A DNA stretch of 7,745 nt from positions 1 through 7,745 of the forward strand of contig NZ_CAJTUX010000092.1 of NCBI RefSeq assembly GCF_910579365.1, written 5' to 3'. The notes under the pieces are model-generated. The model did no database searches. It was not told the DNA's origin and worked only from the letters and a program-made list of their open reading frames with translations. Below are positions 7,201 to 7,745 of this stretch, piece by piece; the stretch's first letter is position 1, and each line of letters starts with the position of its first letter. This DNA is from an uncultured Oscillibacter sp. GTDB lineage: Bacteria; Bacillota; Clostridia; Oscillospirales; Oscillospiraceae. The position numbers were made by a program, and so were the translations under genes.

Positions 7201-7506
7201 CGGTTCCTCATGGCCTGGGTCCGGGAGGACCAGGAGACGGTGAGATTTCATGTTGCGGACAAGTGGACGTACATGGATGTGGAGGGGAAAAAGTACCCCA
7301 AGGACGCCTTCCTGGGCAAGGTCACGCCCGCCTACTTGATTCACGATCTGCCCGCCCTGCGGAACGCGCTGGACCTGCTGCTTGCGAACCTGGACCATCC
7401 GGAGCGGATTACAGGCCCCATGGGAGAGTATGCGGATGAAAAACCGGTAAAGCCCCGGCCCTATGAGACGCTGCGGGCGGAGCTGACGGGGGATGCGGCC
7501 CCTTGA
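4279..7506 (+). CDS. Large protein with N-terminal divergent J domain
   Basis: The 1075-residue product starts at ATG 4279, with TGGAGG eight bases upstream (4265-4270). Residues about 4-52 form a J domain: a CWAILEL first helix, a basic second helix (AIKRAYAERTK, 19-28), HPE at 31-33 in place of HPD, a shortened loop, and a final helix (FLRLRQAYQTAL). J domains stimulate the ATPase of Hsp70/DnaK, and the HPEE.PEGF form is known to me from other large bacterial J proteins. An acidic linker follows (about 55-90), then a helical region with W.DYF.S..FLDAAWE..F (about 115-160) that resembles the segment next to the J domain in those proteins. No Gly/Phe region, zinc fingers or membrane segments are seen, so it is neither DnaJ nor CbpA. 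Residues about 200-1050 have no domain I recognise; two similar stretches occur near 744-805 and 934-985. Likely cytosolic. The J domain is well supported; the client is unknown. Confidence 0.85.
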   Translation: MSSCWAILELDPTRDVSAIKRAYAERTKVCHPEENPEGFLRLRQAYQTALAYAGSGEETEVPSPDLEGAEPEDEGWTLTDGPAVIDEGPNPFADHPAAQAFLSLYTGKQRKNPQMWMDYFTSGSFLDAAWERRFAGLLLEETVQLEEHPVPREFLAWLCAAYQFTVDRAVYRNPDGSERTEFSFRIEQEAQFEGQEFLFRLAARGPAVKPLKGVERALSRSFADYRALVRLAEKGRWTEEELKKAGSILDFYMIGNFQDRNPSPSERHPAGMRLINHFFQREKLPKELYQMAWQKLELKTAVMGRAKLFYGALRERVLEQVPDIMENELDIRQLNKEFEAFRQRVRALEESGKPGDWEKAREETKAFFNRPVFQKALWNRKFAEEHMKYHVQWSGEHLVQEVLAFYEQHPDAPCAKQLTELIAATNYRREIQRRNREDANAPAPREAATLRNGPFFRHWLNTGFYNAMDRETKQPLLGYLNKELPYLPEWSGQFLRVEEEGIPEPVCLTLEFGKDMLTVQFHLRYISFLRNGVPVYRPCFLWEQLLERAPDLDTFFLLLPVTAAVYNQYGEVREEILRRLPDTAAPEESWAFIAACLADQVCGLPIPDAAGTEDVQESERVRNLPPVSFLPFEVFAENTELLYVCVWFQRDGTMVLFQQTPFGRRMIDVDQLEDREDIEDPQTAAELARQVLEEQMHPKGFPMEALKVLPEAVYAQWDYAVRSRDKDLPPLWSTPVNLHAEAVTAEKLEELLTLFSTGRVERMEWSWKCAFPVDEAPMDYEPRRSLVLMKNGRRYACLYFDDFCAESYALLEKPEEYGQNKTRPESVPFRQSQLFRDVLHRNFFTIRRRLEKIFSQVSWPNNVKFMAGGIWDHAVNVDHGRVKYNLDKQLLGGFPAERACNRPDALFYFYFYPDTAVRVDDAGEAETLEVTEGNRPRVQRLLADFLAGGSQTLRLTWGKAAEKRRHIVLRRDGGRFLMAWVREDQETVRFHVADKWTYMDVEGKKYPKDAFLGKVTPAYLIHDLPALRNALDLLLANLDHPERITGPMGEYADEKPVKPRPYETLRAELTGDAAP

Positions 7507-7680
7507 CGTTTTTTCAGACGTCCCTATTTGCTGGCTGCCGGCGCAGGATGATCTTCGGCCTGTTGGACCAGGTAATCATGAGTGGCTTGATGTCTTGTGT
7601 CAGGGAAATCCCATTGGCTTTCTTCTAAGAAAAGATAGTGAAACCTACTCCTTGCGATCACGATATGAAGCTGTCAATTT
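7507..7680. other. Non-coding AT-rich spacer, no convincing gene
   Basis: The stretch after the J-domain gene is AT-rich near its right end (about 37% GC in 7621-7680) compared with about 65% inside the gene. An open frame crosses it on the plus strand, but it starts inside the J-domain gene, has no ribosome binding site, and ends just inside the transposase fragment, so it is not called. The other frames I translated here also gave nothing recognisable. It may be degraded sequence flanking the insertion remnant. Confidence 0.6.
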
Positions 7681-7745
7681 AATGTCTTTTCTGTGACGCC
7701 GCGCTCTAAGGTGAAGTTGGTGGCCAAGATGCTCAAGGCGATCCA
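7681..7745 (+). pseudogene. IS256-family (mutator-type) transposase fragment, 5'-truncated, runs off window
   Basis: From 7681 the plus strand encodes NVFSVTPRSKVKLVAKMLKA followed by Ile, which I recognise as an internal segment of Clostridial IS256-family transposases. It lies just after the usual CTVHFYR part and before the KAIHAQE continuation. The window ends here, so the catalytic Glu-containing C-terminal part, if present, lies beyond 7745. Upstream in the same frame the sequence stops resembling the family at about 7680, and a TGA stands at 7666-7668. No usable start with a binding site is present, so the N-terminal half of the transposase and the left inverted repeat are absent. This is most likely the edge of a truncated, inactive insertion sequence. 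The match is from memory over only 21 residues, but the run is distinctive. Confidence 0.7.

Noticed and set aside
7505..7522. Hairpin GACGT / ACGTC just after the J-domain stop, considered as a terminator
   Set aside because: The stem is only five bases with an eight-base loop that itself holds the T run, and no T tract follows the stem.
7493..7696. 67-codon plus-strand frame after the J-domain gene
   Set aside because: It begins inside the J-domain gene, has no binding site, and its last codons overlap the transposase fragment in the wrong frame. It looks like a chance frame across a junction.
1..7745. CRISPR arrays, tRNA or rRNA genes, integrase attachment sites
   Set aside because: No spaced direct repeats, no cloverleaf-like sequences and no rRNA-like stretches were seen on reading either strand.

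Overview
The window looks like chromosomal DNA from a GC-rich gut Clostridium relative, most plausibly an Oscillospiraceae member of the Flavonifractor/Lawsonibacter/Pseudoflavonifractor kind. The reasons are GC-rich codon use in the main genes, strong GGAGG-type ribosome binding sites, GTG as well as ATG starts, a Firmicutes-style lipoprotein ending in an Asp/Asn-rich NG..EL motif, and an IS256-type transposase remnant of a form I associate with Clostridia. The taxonomic call is inference; no rRNA or marker gene is present.

The layout is two divergent, tightly packed gene strings facing away from a 195-base intergenic region (3436-3630). Leftward (minus strand) run a LemA-family membrane protein with an unusual coiled-coil insertion (2662-3435), a DUF3137 two-TM membrane protein (1605-2648), an unrecognised acidic 134-residue protein (1189-1593), a DUF434/DUF5616 protein (429-1169), and a small lipoprotein gene that appears frameshifted (26-432). 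Gaps are 13 and 19 bases, one ribosome binding site overlaps the preceding stop codon, and the last junction is an ATGA overlap, so the string reads as one operon. Rightward (plus strand) run an unrecognised 197-residue soluble protein (3631-4224) and a 1075-residue protein with a divergent N-terminal J domain (4279-7506). A near-consensus sigma-A promoter (TTGTCG, 17 bases, TATAAT) sits just upstream of the 197-residue gene, and a small hairpin with a T7 tract lies between the two plus-strand genes.

Beyond 7506 the sequence becomes AT-rich and holds no convincing gene. The last 65 bases encode an internal piece of an IS256-family transposase whose 5' part is missing.

The most interesting reading is that the divergent locus is one functional unit. 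LemA and DUF3137 would form a membrane-bound part, and the large J-domain protein and its 197-residue neighbour a cytosolic part that may recruit an Hsp70. The J domain carries HPE in place of the canonical HPD. The rest of that protein has no domain I recognise, apart from what looks like a duplicated module in its C-terminal third. The functional link is inference from gene order. Two AT-rich genes (the 134-residue gene and the lipoprotein) stand out in composition from the operon around them and may be later arrivals.
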